Shown piece by piece: positions 52,682 to 60,076 of a stretch of DNA of 64,000 nucleotides. The stretch covers positions 41,729-105,728 of the forward strand of contig WRED01000002.1 of NCBI GenBank assembly GCA_009779495.1, written 5' to 3'. Each line of letters starts with the position of its first letter. Position 1 is the stretch's first letter. Under the pieces are notes generated by a model. The model saw only the letters and a list, made by a program, of their open reading frames with translations. It was not told where the DNA came from and made no database searches. A program made the translations under genes and the position numbers. This stretch comes from Oscillospiraceae bacterium. Its GTDB lineage: Bacteria > Bacillota > Clostridia > Oscillospirales > Acutalibacteraceae.

Positions 52682-53989
52682 ATGATATCTGTTTGGAGCA
52701 AAACAGCTGAAAACTTATCCACTGAACGCCCGCCGCTGAATGGCGGCATCAAAACCGACGTGCTGATCGTGGGAGGCGGCATGGCGGGTATTCTGACGGC
52801 GTACCGCCTGAAAAACGCGGGCGTGAAATGCGTTGTGGCCGAGGCGCGGACCGTCGGCAGCGGCGTAACGAAAAATACGACCGCGAAAATAACCGCCCAG
52901 CACGGCCTGATCTACGCCGATCTGCTGAAAAGGTTCGGCGCGGAAAAAGCGAAGCGGTACTATGGCTCGAACACGCGGGCGATCGCGTCTTACCGGGAAC
53001 TGGGGGACAGGTACCCCTGCGACTTTGAGGAAAAAACGGCTTACGTCTATTCCGTCGGGGACCGGCGCAAGCTCGAGCGGGAAGCCGGGGCATACGAAAC
53101 GCTGCGGATTCGCGGCGGCATGGGGACCGATCTGCCGCTGCCGTTTCCGACGCAAGGCGCGGTCTTTATGGAAAATCAGGCGCAGTTTAACCCGCTGAAG
53201 CTGCTGTATGCCCTGGCACGGGAGGTTGATGTCTATGAAAACACTTTCGTACGCAGGATAGACGGCGATACCGCGTACACAGACGTCGGCAAAATCACGG
53301 CAAAGCATATCGTTTTGGCGACGCACTATCCCATGGTCAATATTCCGGGACTGTATTTTGTGAAGCTGTATCAGCACCGCAGCTACGTGATCGCGCTGGA
53401 GAACGCCGCTCATCTTGACGGCATGTTCGTCGATGAGCGTGAGGACGGGCACTCGTTTCGGATGTATCAGGATCTATTGCTCGTCGGCGGGGGCGACCAC
53501 AGAACAGGCAAAAAAGGCGGCGGATATGAGGAGCTGCGCGGGCTTGCGGCCAAGGCGTATCCCGGGGCGAGGGAGAGATACAGCTGGGCGACGCAGGACT
53601 GCATGAGCCTTGACGCGGTGCCGTATATCGGGCGGCACCGCGCGGGGGCCGGGAATCTGTATGCCGCAGCGGGGTTCAACAAATGGGGGATGACCGGATC
53701 AATGGCCGCAGCGGAGGTTTTGACGGATATGATCGTTCACGGCAAAAGCGAATGTGAGGAGCTGTATTCGCCCCGCCGCTCCATGCTGACGGGTCAGCTT
53801 TTTATCAACCTCGGCGCGGCGGCGGCGGGACTGCTGACGCCCGGCGGGCCGCGATGCACACACATGGGATGCAAGCTGCGGTTCAACGGCGTGGAAAAAA
53901 CGTGGGACTGTTCGTGTCACGGCTCGAGGTTTGACGAGAGCGGACGGGTGATTGATAATCCGGCTCTCAGATCGCGTTTTGAACGCTAA
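52682..53989 (+). CDS. FAD-dependent oxidoreductase with C-terminal Rieske domain
   Basis: 435 residues from the ATG at 52682 (GGGGGA 6 nt upstream); an in-frame upstream extension is repeat sequence. The N-terminal DAO-type FAD site is VLIVGGGMAGILTAYRL. The C-terminal Rieske [2Fe-2S] site is complete: C392-T-H394 and C410-S-C-H413, with C397 and C412 for the disulfide. Such proteins are annotated as glycine/D-amino-acid or gamma-glutamylputrescine oxidase-like, with electrons leaving through the cluster. It is cytoplasmic. Its stop overlaps the convergent yqfD stop by 4 nt, and the Rieske tail is slightly short. Confidence 0.9.
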   Translation: MISVWSKTAENLSTERPPLNGGIKTDVLIVGGGMAGILTAYRLKNAGVKCVVAEARTVGSGVTKNTTAKITAQHGLIYADLLKRFGAEKAKRYYGSNTRAIASYRELGDRYPCDFEEKTAYVYSVGDRRKLEREAGAYETLRIRGGMGTDLPLPFPTQGAVFMENQAQFNPLKLLYALAREVDVYENTFVRRIDGDTAYTDVGKITAKHIVLATHYPMVNIPGLYFVKLYQHRSYVIALENAAHLDGMFVDEREDGHSFRMYQDLLLVGGGDHRTGKKGGGYEELRGLAAKAYPGARERYSWATQDCMSLDAVPYIGRHRAGAGNLYAAAGFNKWGMTGSMAAAEVLTDMIVHGKSECEELYSPRRSMLTGQLFINLGAAAAGLLTPGGPRCTHMGCKLRFNGVEKTWDCSCHGSRFDESGRVIDNPALRSRFER

Positions 53990-55170
53990 TTCCGCGTTTC
54001 TTCCACATGAAATGGCAGCTCCGCGCCGATATTCTGAAGCAGCGTATAATCCCCGCTGATAATATATCCCGTTTCGGTCATCTTACCCTCCGACCGCTGT
54101 GCCAGAACACTGCTGTAGCGGTAGTTTTCAGCGGCGGCTTTCAGGTGGCTCTGCAGCGCCATAAGCCGTATCTCACTGTCGCTGAACTGGCGGCTGACCT
54201 CCTCGTAATACAGGTTACGGTGCGACGTGAAGCCCACGGGCAGCGTGCGTCCCGACATATAAAGCCACCAGTCGCTTTCATAAAAATCTGCCCTTTCTTT
54301 CCCGGTGACCTCGCGGGGAGGAAATTTTATGCCGAAAATCAACAGCGAAGCCCTGCGGTCGGTGCGGACCAAACGCTTGACGGACTTTATGCGTTCGGCG
54401 GCAGCGGTAAGCTTTTCGTTTACCTGCGCGACGGCGTAGCCTTTCGCGTGGCGGAAAACGACTGAGCCGTCACTGTTTTCCGTGACGCCGCTGATGAGCA
54501 TGTCGCCCTTTGCGATGGCCGAGCCTACCTGCGACACGGCCTTGCCCTCATACGCTTCCAAAACCGTGATCACGCCGTCTTTGGCCGCGACGATGTGGTG
54601 CGGCGACTTAAAGTCCTCCGGCGCGGCCGTCTTGAGCTTTTCGCGCACCTCGATCGTCGCCGTGCTGCCGTCAAGGTTGAGCGCGAGCCAGGAAAGTCCC
54701 GGCAGTTTTTCAAGCGCCGCCCGCTCAATCTCAAGGGCGTTTACGCCCGAGGCTCTCATGCCCGGTCTGACGCCCAGCTCATCAAATACGCGAAGGATGG
54801 TTTCCTCGGGCACGTCGTAGCTCCCGACGACAGTGATCGTCCAGACCATATTCGACATAATCGAGAAGAAAAGGACGAACACCGCCAGTCCGATCAGAAG
54901 TCCGGCCCTTTTGCGGTAGCGGTGGTTGAAAAAGGGTACGCCCACGCGCCTGACGACGCGCAGCCTCATGCCTGACCTGCGCGCCGGATGACGCATGGCC
55001 TTATAGCCTCTTATATCGGTTTTGCCGTACAGGGCGCCGTTTTGGCTCTGAATATCCCAAAAGGGGATAGCCGCGCCGGAACAGAGGTTGATGAAGCGTT
55101 CGGGGAAGCCGCCCTCGGCCTTGAAAACAACGTATCCCAGGATAAAATGAAAGAGCTTGATGATGAACAA
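53986..55170 (-). CDS. yqfD: Sporulation protein YqfD
   Basis: 394 residues with a TTG start (AAAGGAGG 8 nt upstream). N-terminal YVVFKAEGGFPERFINLC and IPFWDI are typical of YqfD, followed by one transmembrane helix (about 88-108) and a long extracytoplasmic region with GEKLKTA-type EVREKLKTAAP. YqfD/SpoIV-type proteins act at the forespore membrane during sporulation, and yqfC normally precedes it in one operon. Here the pair is separated by foldback element B, so expression may depend on read-through or a promoter in the element. Confidence 0.9.
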   Translation of the reverse strand: MFIIKLFHFILGYVVFKAEGGFPERFINLCSGAAIPFWDIQSQNGALYGKTDIRGYKAMRHPARRSGMRLRVVRRVGVPFFNHRYRKRAGLLIGLAVFVLFFSIMSNMVWTITVVGSYDVPEETILRVFDELGVRPGMRASGVNALEIERAALEKLPGLSWLALNLDGSTATIEVREKLKTAAPEDFKSPHHIVAAKDGVITVLEAYEGKAVSQVGSAIAKGDMLISGVTENSDGSVVFRHAKGYAVAQVNEKLTAAAERIKSVKRLVRTDRRASLLIFGIKFPPREVTGKERADFYESDWWLYMSGRTLPVGFTSHRNLYYEEVSRQFSDSEIRLMALQSHLKAAAENYRYSSVLAQRSEGKMTETGYIISGDYTLLQNIGAELPFHVEETRN

Positions 55171-55235
55171 CCGGGCGTCCTCCTTTAAGATTCGGCGTTA
55201 TATTCGGCGGGAGCAAGCTACCCGCCCTACGATGA

Positions 55236-55510
55236 ATGCGAATCACGGGTAAAAACCAGAAAACAGGTAAAAGTCAGGCGTCATTGCGAGCGCGGATAAG
55301 CGTTTTTATATAACAAGGTCGGAGCGCGAAGCAATCCAGTTATGCAACTTCATTGCGTTGCCTGACCGCTTCTGATTCCTCAGCCATTTGCTGGCTGGAT
55401 TGCTTCGCGCCCAAACCTTGATATTATTCAGCGTTTCTCTGCGCTCGCAATGACGTGAACCGAGCCCTATATCTATCATGTCCACCCATTATTAAGCACG
55501 TGATTCGCAT
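55236..55510. repeat. Foldback/MITE element B (about 275 bp), GCGAATCACG ends
   Basis: ATGCGAATCACG at 55236 and CGTGATTCGCAT ending at 55510 are inverted. The interior has CATTGCGAGCGCG and GCAATCCAG palindromes shared with element A, with the central loop reversed. It ends in the yqfC TAA stop codon. Between it and yqfD a small GGCGGGAGCAAGCTACCCGCC hairpin (55206-55226) is a further repeat-like palindrome. Confidence 0.8.
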
Positions 55511-55818
55511 TATGACGTAAAGTCCACGGATAGAATATTCCCGCAGACGATGGCCTGATTCAGCTGGAGCGTCCTGATCATCAGGCAGCTGCCCGTAAAG
55601 CGCACGATAAGCTTGCCGGTGTTTAAGCGGATTACGTTTTCATTATATTCGACCACGCCCCGGCAGCCGTCCACGACAGCCTCCCGGTTGCCTGACATCT
55701 CGATGTGGACAGTGCCGGGCAGCGACGTTTTCGGCATCTCCAGCTCTTCGCCGAGCCTTTCGGCAATGCGCTCAAGGCCGGCTTTTTGGCGGCTTCCGCG
55801 GTTTTGACGGTTAGGCAT
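55510..55818 (-). CDS. yqfC: Sporulation protein YqfC (YabP family)
   Basis: 102 residues from the ATG at 55818 (AAAGG 10 nt upstream); a longer frame to 55905 lacks a site. The YabP/YqfC fold is recognised from LPGTVHIEMSGNREAVVDGC, RGVVEYNENVIRLNTGKL and ILSVDF at the C-terminus. It works with YqfD in the mother cell during spore formation. Its stop codon coincides with the outer base of foldback element B, so the native C-terminus may have been slightly changed by the insertion. Confidence 0.88.
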   Translation of the reverse strand: MPNRQNRGSRQKAGLERIAERLGEELEMPKTSLPGTVHIEMSGNREAVVDGCRGVVEYNENVIRLNTGKLIVRFTGSCLMIRTLQLNQAIVCGNILSVDFTS

Positions 55819-55975
55819 ATGTTCCATACCTTTCTGAACAGGTCTACCTGAAATCTTATGCGAAAATTCACGTGAAAAGTACATTTTATGGGGGTGTACA
55901 ATCATACATTTATATGAGATGTATAGTCAACCCGCTTGAAACCCGGATCGACTGTAAAAGGAGACACGTGAGCGT

Positions 55976-57094
55976 ATGAAATATATGAAACGTATAAACC
56001 CCGCCGCTCTGAAACGCCTGCCCGCCGTGGTCGGCGCGCTGTTGTTTGCCGCGCTGCTTGTCCGCTTCCCGCGCGAGGCGGCCGAAGGCGTGCGGGACGG
56101 GCTGAGGCTTTGCGCGGTGACGGTCATTCCGTCGCTGTTTCCGTTTATGGCGCTGTGCTCGTTTTTGGTGAAGTCGGGTGCGTGCGAAGCGATGGGCCGG
56201 TTTGCGTCGCCGGTCACGAAAGCGCTGTTTAAGCTTCCAGGATGCGTGGCGGGCGCGGTCGTGATGGGGCTTTGCGGCGGCTATCCCGTGGGCATGTCCA
56301 TGACGGCGCAGTTGCTGAAAAGCGGGCGGATAAGCCGAAATGACGCCTTTCGCATGACGCTGTTTTGCGTGAACGCCGGACCCGCGTTCGTGATAGGCGC
56401 GGTCGGTTCGTCTATGCTGGGCAGCCACCGGGCAGGACTTGCGCTGTTTTTATCGCTGTGCGCGTCGTCGCTTACGGTGGGATTCCTGACCCGTTTCACT
56501 AATCCCCAAAATGGTGAAACGAACGCGGACTTCGGTCAAACGGAAGCTTTTTATCCCCAGGAGAGGTATCAAAGCCTACAGAAAAGCTTGGTTGAGGCTG
56601 TCGCGGAAACGGCTGCCGCCATGCTTTCGGTTTGTGCGTGGATCGTGCTGTTCGCCTGCCTGTGCGCCGCGCTGACGCTTCTGCCGCGCTCGCTTTCACA
56701 GGCGGCGCTTCCGCTGAAATGCGTGCTGGAGGTCACATCGGGGTGCGCCGAGGCCGTTGTCGGTGGCGTGCCGCTTCCAGTGTTAGCCATGGTGATCGGC
56801 TTTGGAGGATTTTCCGTACATTTTCAGGTTTTGCAATATACGCGGGAGGCGGGCGTGCCCTTTTCCGTTTTTCTCGCGTCAAGGGTCGTGGGCGGGGCGC
56901 TGGCCGCCGTAGCGTGCGTGTATGTTTTGAGACTGTTTCCCGTTGACGTTACGGCTTTCCTGAATAACGTAGAACCGATAGCCTCCGCGCATTCGTATTC
57001 CGCGCCTGTTTCGGCGGGGATACTCATCATGAGCGCGCTGTTAATTATTGACACCGTACCGGCTGTTGAGACGGTTTACAGAAGAAAAAGGTAG
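55976..57094 (+). CDS. ylbJ: Sporulation integral membrane protein YlbJ
   Basis: 372 residues; AAAAGGAG lies 12 nt before the ATG. It is a polytopic membrane protein with nucleoside-recognition-type repeats: VIPSLFPFMALCSFL, GLCGGYPVGMSMTAQLLKSG and MTLFCVNAGPAFVIGAVGSSMLGS are diagnostic of YlbJ. It is needed for spore cortex formation in Bacillus. Divergent from yqfC-yqfD, so a sporulation cluster is grouped here. Followed by a GC hairpin at 57125. Confidence 0.92.
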   Translation: MKYMKRINPAALKRLPAVVGALLFAALLVRFPREAAEGVRDGLRLCAVTVIPSLFPFMALCSFLVKSGACEAMGRFASPVTKALFKLPGCVAGAVVMGLCGGYPVGMSMTAQLLKSGRISRNDAFRMTLFCVNAGPAFVIGAVGSSMLGSHRAGLALFLSLCASSLTVGFLTRFTNPQNGETNADFGQTEAFYPQERYQSLQKSLVEAVAETAAAMLSVCAWIVLFACLCAALTLLPRSLSQAALPLKCVLEVTSGCAEAVVGGVPLPVLAMVIGFGGFSVHFQVLQYTREAGVPFSVFLASRVVGGALAAVACVYVLRLFPVDVTAFLNNVEPIASAHSYSAPVSAGILIMSALLIIDTVPAVETVYRRKR

Positions 57095-57124
57095 GTCATC
57101 GACTTGGATGCAAAAATAAGAATA

Positions 57125-57152
57125 CGGGACGCGTTACAATCAACGCGTCCCG
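57125..57152. terminator. Hairpin after ylbJ
   Basis: CGGGACGCGTT (57125-57135) pairs with AACGCGTCCCG (57142-57152). No T-run follows, so a Rho-independent role is uncertain. Confidence 0.5.
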
Positions 57153-57208
57153 CACCCTTAAAGCTGAATTAGTGGCGCCAATAACTTGGCTTTACGTTTT
57201 TTGCCGAA

Positions 57209-57310
57209 TTAGCAATTGCCGCAACCGCAGCCGCAGCCGCCGAAGTCGTTATTGCAGCAGCATAAGAGAATAACGAGGATCAGGATCCATGAGTTATTTC
57301 CGCATCCCAT
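57209..57310 (-). CDS. 33-residue Cys-rich membrane peptide, spore-type
   Basis: ATG at 57310 with AGGAGG 8 nt upstream, stop at 57209. The peptide starts MGCGNNSWILILVILL, continues with a Cys triplet and ends in alternating Gly-Cys (CGCGCGNC); eight of 33 residues are Cys. One short hydrophobic span gives membrane attachment. Tiny hydrophobic Gly/Cys peptides of this look accompany sporulation genes in Clostridia, and ylbJ, yqfC and yqfD are adjacent. It converges with ylbJ. Function unknown. The rest of 57311-57544 shows nothing further. Confidence 0.75.
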   Translation of the reverse strand: MGCGNNSWILILVILLCCCNNDFGGCGCGCGNC

Positions 57311-57544
57311 TGTGTCGCCCTCCTTTCGCCATAGCCGCCTTGCGTGAAAATCAATTCGCACTGCGCGGCGGCTTACAATGACATGTTATGAGGTTTGTAC
57401 CGATTTGGTGCCGGCTTCATGGGAAAATAAAAACGGAACATATCGGACGGGTATCGCATATAAGAAGAAACAAAAATCTTAAAAATCAACGAAAAACTCA
57501 GTACACGCGAGAATTAACGAGAAAAACGCGAAAAACATGTTGAA

Positions 57545-57568
57545 TTTGACCTTTGTTGACCTTTGACG
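57545..57568. promoter_or_regulatory. CtsR operator, upstream site
   Basis: TTTGACC (57545-57551), then GTTGACC (57555-57561) and TTTGACG (57562-57568). Read on the minus strand these give GGTCAAA-type heptads 3 nt apart, the CtsR consensus. It overlaps the -35 box. Confidence 0.75.
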
Positions 57569-57591
57569 TATTGTGACCGCCGGTATATAAT
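57563..57591 (+). promoter_or_regulatory. Promoter of ctsR-mcsA-mcsB-clpC
   Basis: TTGACG (57563-57568), 17-nt spacer, TATAAT (57586-57591). Confidence 0.85.
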
Positions 57592-57601
57592 GTATCCACA
57601 A

Positions 57602-57618
57602 GGTCAAAGAAAGTCAAA
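57602..57618 (+). promoter_or_regulatory. CtsR operator, downstream site
   Basis: GGTCAAA-GAA-AGTCAAA is an exact match to the heptad direct repeat bound by CtsR. It lies just past the -10 box, so CtsR would block the polymerase and repress its own operon until heat or protein stress. Confidence 0.88.
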
Positions 57619-57644
57619 GTTAAACGAGGGGGGTGAAACACAAA

Positions 57645-58091
57645 ATGAGCCTCAGCAACAGCATAGCCGAGATGATTATGGATATGCTTCAAAGTGACGG
57701 CTATACCGAGATACAGCGAAACGTGCTTGCGCAGACCCTGGGCTGTGTGCCGAGCCAGATCAACTACGTGATCGCGTCGCGGTTTACGCCGGAGCAGGGC
57801 TACATCGTGGAGAGCCGCAGGGGCGGCGGCGGGTTTATACGGATCAGCCGCGTCAACCTGAGCGGGGGATCGACGCTCATGCACGTGGTGAACACGGTCG
57901 GCGGGGAGATGGACGAAAAAACCTGCCGCGCGCATATCGTCAACCTGTCGCATCAGAGTATGATCGACGAATCGGCGGCAAGACTTATGCTGGCGGCGAC
58001 CTCAGATAAGTGCTTTCGGACGCTCCCGCCTGATTTGCGCGGCGCGGTTCGGGCAGCGGTATTCAAGCAGATGCTTTTGACGGTGATCTGA
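57645..58091 (+). CDS. ctsR: Transcriptional repressor CtsR
   Basis: 148 residues from the ATG at 57645 (GAGGGGGGTG upstream; an in-frame GTG at 57633 overlaps the ribosome site). N-terminal winged helix has MSLSNSIAEMI, VPSQINYVIASRFT and the wing ESRRGGGGFIRI, with the arginine that McsB can phosphorylate. The C-terminal dimer domain is at about 80-148. It represses the class III heat-shock genes, including its own operon, by binding the heptads at 57545 and 57602. Repeat copy 6 starts 5 nt after its stop. Confidence 0.96.
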   Translation: MSLSNSIAEMIMDMLQSDGYTEIQRNVLAQTLGCVPSQINYVIASRFTPEQGYIVESRRGGGGFIRISRVNLSGGSTLMHVVNTVGGEMDEKTCRAHIVNLSHQSMIDESAARLMLAATSDKCFRTLPPDLRGAVRAAVFKQMLLTVI

Positions 58092-58096
58092 TTTCG

Positions 58097-58289
58097 CTCT
58101 TTTAGATGATTGTATTGATTTTTACGCTTTCCAACCCCTCCGGCACTGCGTGCCACCTCCCCTTGCAGGGGCGGCTTGTGCGTGCAACTGCGATCCAAGC
58201 CGCCCCTGCAAGGGGAGGTGCACACAGTGCCGGAGGGGTATAAAAACCAAAAATTTTAATTCTTGTATCAATACAAATGTCTAAAAGAG
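58097..58289. repeat. Palindromic GC element, copy 6 (full length, 193 bp), between ctsR and mcsA
   Basis: Ends CTCTTTTAGATGATTGTATT (58097) and TCTAAAAGAG (to 58289) are inverted. The core is like copy 5 but with the middle reversed (GGCTTGTGCGTGCAACTGCG). Confidence 0.88.
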
Positions 58290-58322
58290 ACTTTAATTTT
58301 AAGAAGAGAGGATGATTTTACC

Positions 58323-58844
58323 ATGTTATGCCAAAACTGCGGAAGGAACGAAGCTTCCGCCCACATCAAAAGAGTGATAAACGGCGAGGCCGCCGAGTCG
58401 CATCTCTGCGGTGAATGCGCCGCGCAGATGGGCTATGGCAATCTGTTTTCGGGATTCGGGTTGACGCTCGGGGATTTTTTCGGCAGCTTTTTAAGCGACG
58501 CCCCGGCGCAGCAGCTCGGCGCGGCGAATGTAATCCGCTGCCAAAAGTGCGGCAGTTCCTGGAACGATATCGCGCGGGACGGACGCGCCGGCTGCGCCGA
58601 CTGCTACCGGACGTTTTTTGATCGTTTAAGCCCGTCGCTTCAGCGTATACACGGGCGGATCAGGCACAACGGAAAGGTTTCGCAAAGCGGCCTTGAAACA
58701 GGGGAGGCGAAGTCAGAGCGCGAGCTGCGGCAGGAAAAGACAGACGCGCTGAAAAAGCGGCTTGACGAAGCTGTGGCGGAGCAGAATTTTGAGACGGCCG
58801 CGAAGCTCCGCGATGAAATCAGGGATTTGGAGGGACAGGAATGA
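58323..58844 (+). CDS. mcsA: McsA, activator of protein arginine kinase
   Basis: 173 residues from the ATG at 58323 (GAGAGGATG upstream); an earlier in-frame ATG lies in repeat sequence. Two zinc-finger pairs per side are visible: CQNCGRNE and CGECAAQ, then CQKCGSSW and CADCYRTF. A C-terminal UVR-type coiled motif (AEQNFETAAKLRDEIRDLE) completes the protein. It binds and activates McsB and couples it to ClpC. Its stop overlaps the mcsB start (ATGA). Confidence 0.95.
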   Translation: MLCQNCGRNEASAHIKRVINGEAAESHLCGECAAQMGYGNLFSGFGLTLGDFFGSFLSDAPAQQLGAANVIRCQKCGSSWNDIARDGRAGCADCYRTFFDRLSPSLQRIHGRIRHNGKVSQSGLETGEAKSERELRQEKTDALKKRLDEAVAEQNFETAAKLRDEIRDLEGQE

Positions 58845-59851
58845 ACAAGTGGTACATCGAAAAGGGCGATCAGGGCGACGTGGTTTTAAGCACGAGAGTG
58901 CGCCTGGCGCGGAATCTTGACGAATTCCCGTTTCCGGCCAAGCTTGACCCAAAGGGCAGGAACGCGGTCAACAAAATTGTGAAGGATGCCCTGACGGCGG
59001 ACGGCGCGGATACATTCAAGTGCATCGACATGAAGGAGCTTACGCAGACGCAGGCGGTGTCTTTCGCGGAACGGCATCTCATAAGCCCGGAGTTCACCCA
59101 AAGCCGCGAGGGGCGGACGCTTATCATCACGGAGGACGAAAGCGTCAGCATCATGCTGTGCGAGGAGGATCATATCCGTTTGCAGGTGATGAAGTCGGGG
59201 CTGTCGCTGCATGAGGCTTACGATATCGCCAACAAGATCGACAACATCCTCGACGGCAAGCTGCGCTACGCCTTTGACGAGCGAATCGGATACCTGACGC
59301 AGTGTCCCACGAACCTGGGCACGGCCATGCGCGCGTCCGTGATGCTGCACCTGCCCGCGCTGACAAAGACGGGCAAGCTGTCGGGTCTCGCGGCGACGGT
59401 ATCAAAGCTCGGGCTGACGATACGCGGGGCTTACGGCGAGGGCACGGCGGCGCGGGGGGCCATATACCAGTTAAGCAACCAGATCACATTGGGCATAACG
59501 GAGCAGGCGGCGCTGGATAACCTGAACGCGATTACCCTGCAAATCGTCGCGCAGGAGCGGGCCGCCCAGCGGGAGCTTCTGAACAATCCCGCCGAGGAGG
59601 ATCAGGTCTACCGCGCCATGGGCATACTAAACAGCGCGAGGATGATGGACGCGGACGAGTTTATGGGGCTGATTTCTCTGGTGCGCATGGGCGCGGCGCG
59701 GGGGCTGTTCAATGTAACGATTGAGAGGATCAACGAGCTGATCGTGAATATGCAGCCGGCTACGCTGATGGAGATGAGCGGGAGGAATCTTGAAGCGGCG
59801 CAGCGGGACGCTGAACGCGCAAAGATTTTGCGCGAAATACTTGTAAGTTGA
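58841..59851 (+). CDS. mcsB: Protein arginine kinase McsB
   Basis: 336 residues; ATGA overlap with mcsA. The phosphagen-kinase fold is clear: VVLSTRVRLARNLDEFPFP at the N-terminus, ITEDESVSIMLCEEDHIRLQV with the catalytic acid cluster, IGYLTQCPTNLGTAMRASVMLHLP with the active Cys, and RGAYGEG. It phosphorylates arginines on CtsR and on misfolded proteins, marking the latter for ClpCP. Length is slightly below Bacillus McsB (363), which has a longer C-terminus. Confidence 0.96.
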   Translation: MNKWYIEKGDQGDVVLSTRVRLARNLDEFPFPAKLDPKGRNAVNKIVKDALTADGADTFKCIDMKELTQTQAVSFAERHLISPEFTQSREGRTLIITEDESVSIMLCEEDHIRLQVMKSGLSLHEAYDIANKIDNILDGKLRYAFDERIGYLTQCPTNLGTAMRASVMLHLPALTKTGKLSGLAATVSKLGLTIRGAYGEGTAARGAIYQLSNQITLGITEQAALDNLNAITLQIVAQERAAQRELLNNPAEEDQVYRAMGILNSARMMDADEFMGLISLVRMGAARGLFNVTIERINELIVNMQPATLMEMSGRNLEAAQRDAERAKILREILVS

Positions 59852-59860
59852 TTTTTTCAA

Positions 59861-59964
59861 ACCCCTCCGGCACTGCGTGCCACCTCCCCTTGCAGGGGAG
59901 GCTTGAGCGACCGGCAACCACTGCCTCTCCTGCAAGGGGAGGTGGCGCGCAGCGCCGGAGGGGT
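59861..59964. repeat. Palindromic GC element, copy 7, between mcsB and clpC
   Basis: Core only, same middle as copy 2 (GGCTTGAGCGACCGGCAACC), starting 10 nt after the mcsB stop. Confidence 0.85.
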
Positions 59965-60018
59965 TGTCCTCGACGCGCCGCAGAAAGATCAATGAAAATT
60001 TATGCGCAGCATTTTCCC

Positions 60019-60058
60019 TAACCGCGTTTAAAATCTACAATCTAAAATCTACCATCCA
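60019..60058. repeat. TAGA-type short array (family I) before clpC
   Basis: AAATCTACAATCTAAAATCTACC; on the minus strand it ends AAACGCGGTTAGG, the family I terminal motif. Confidence 0.6.
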
Positions 60059-60076
60059 AGAAAGGAGAAAAAATCT

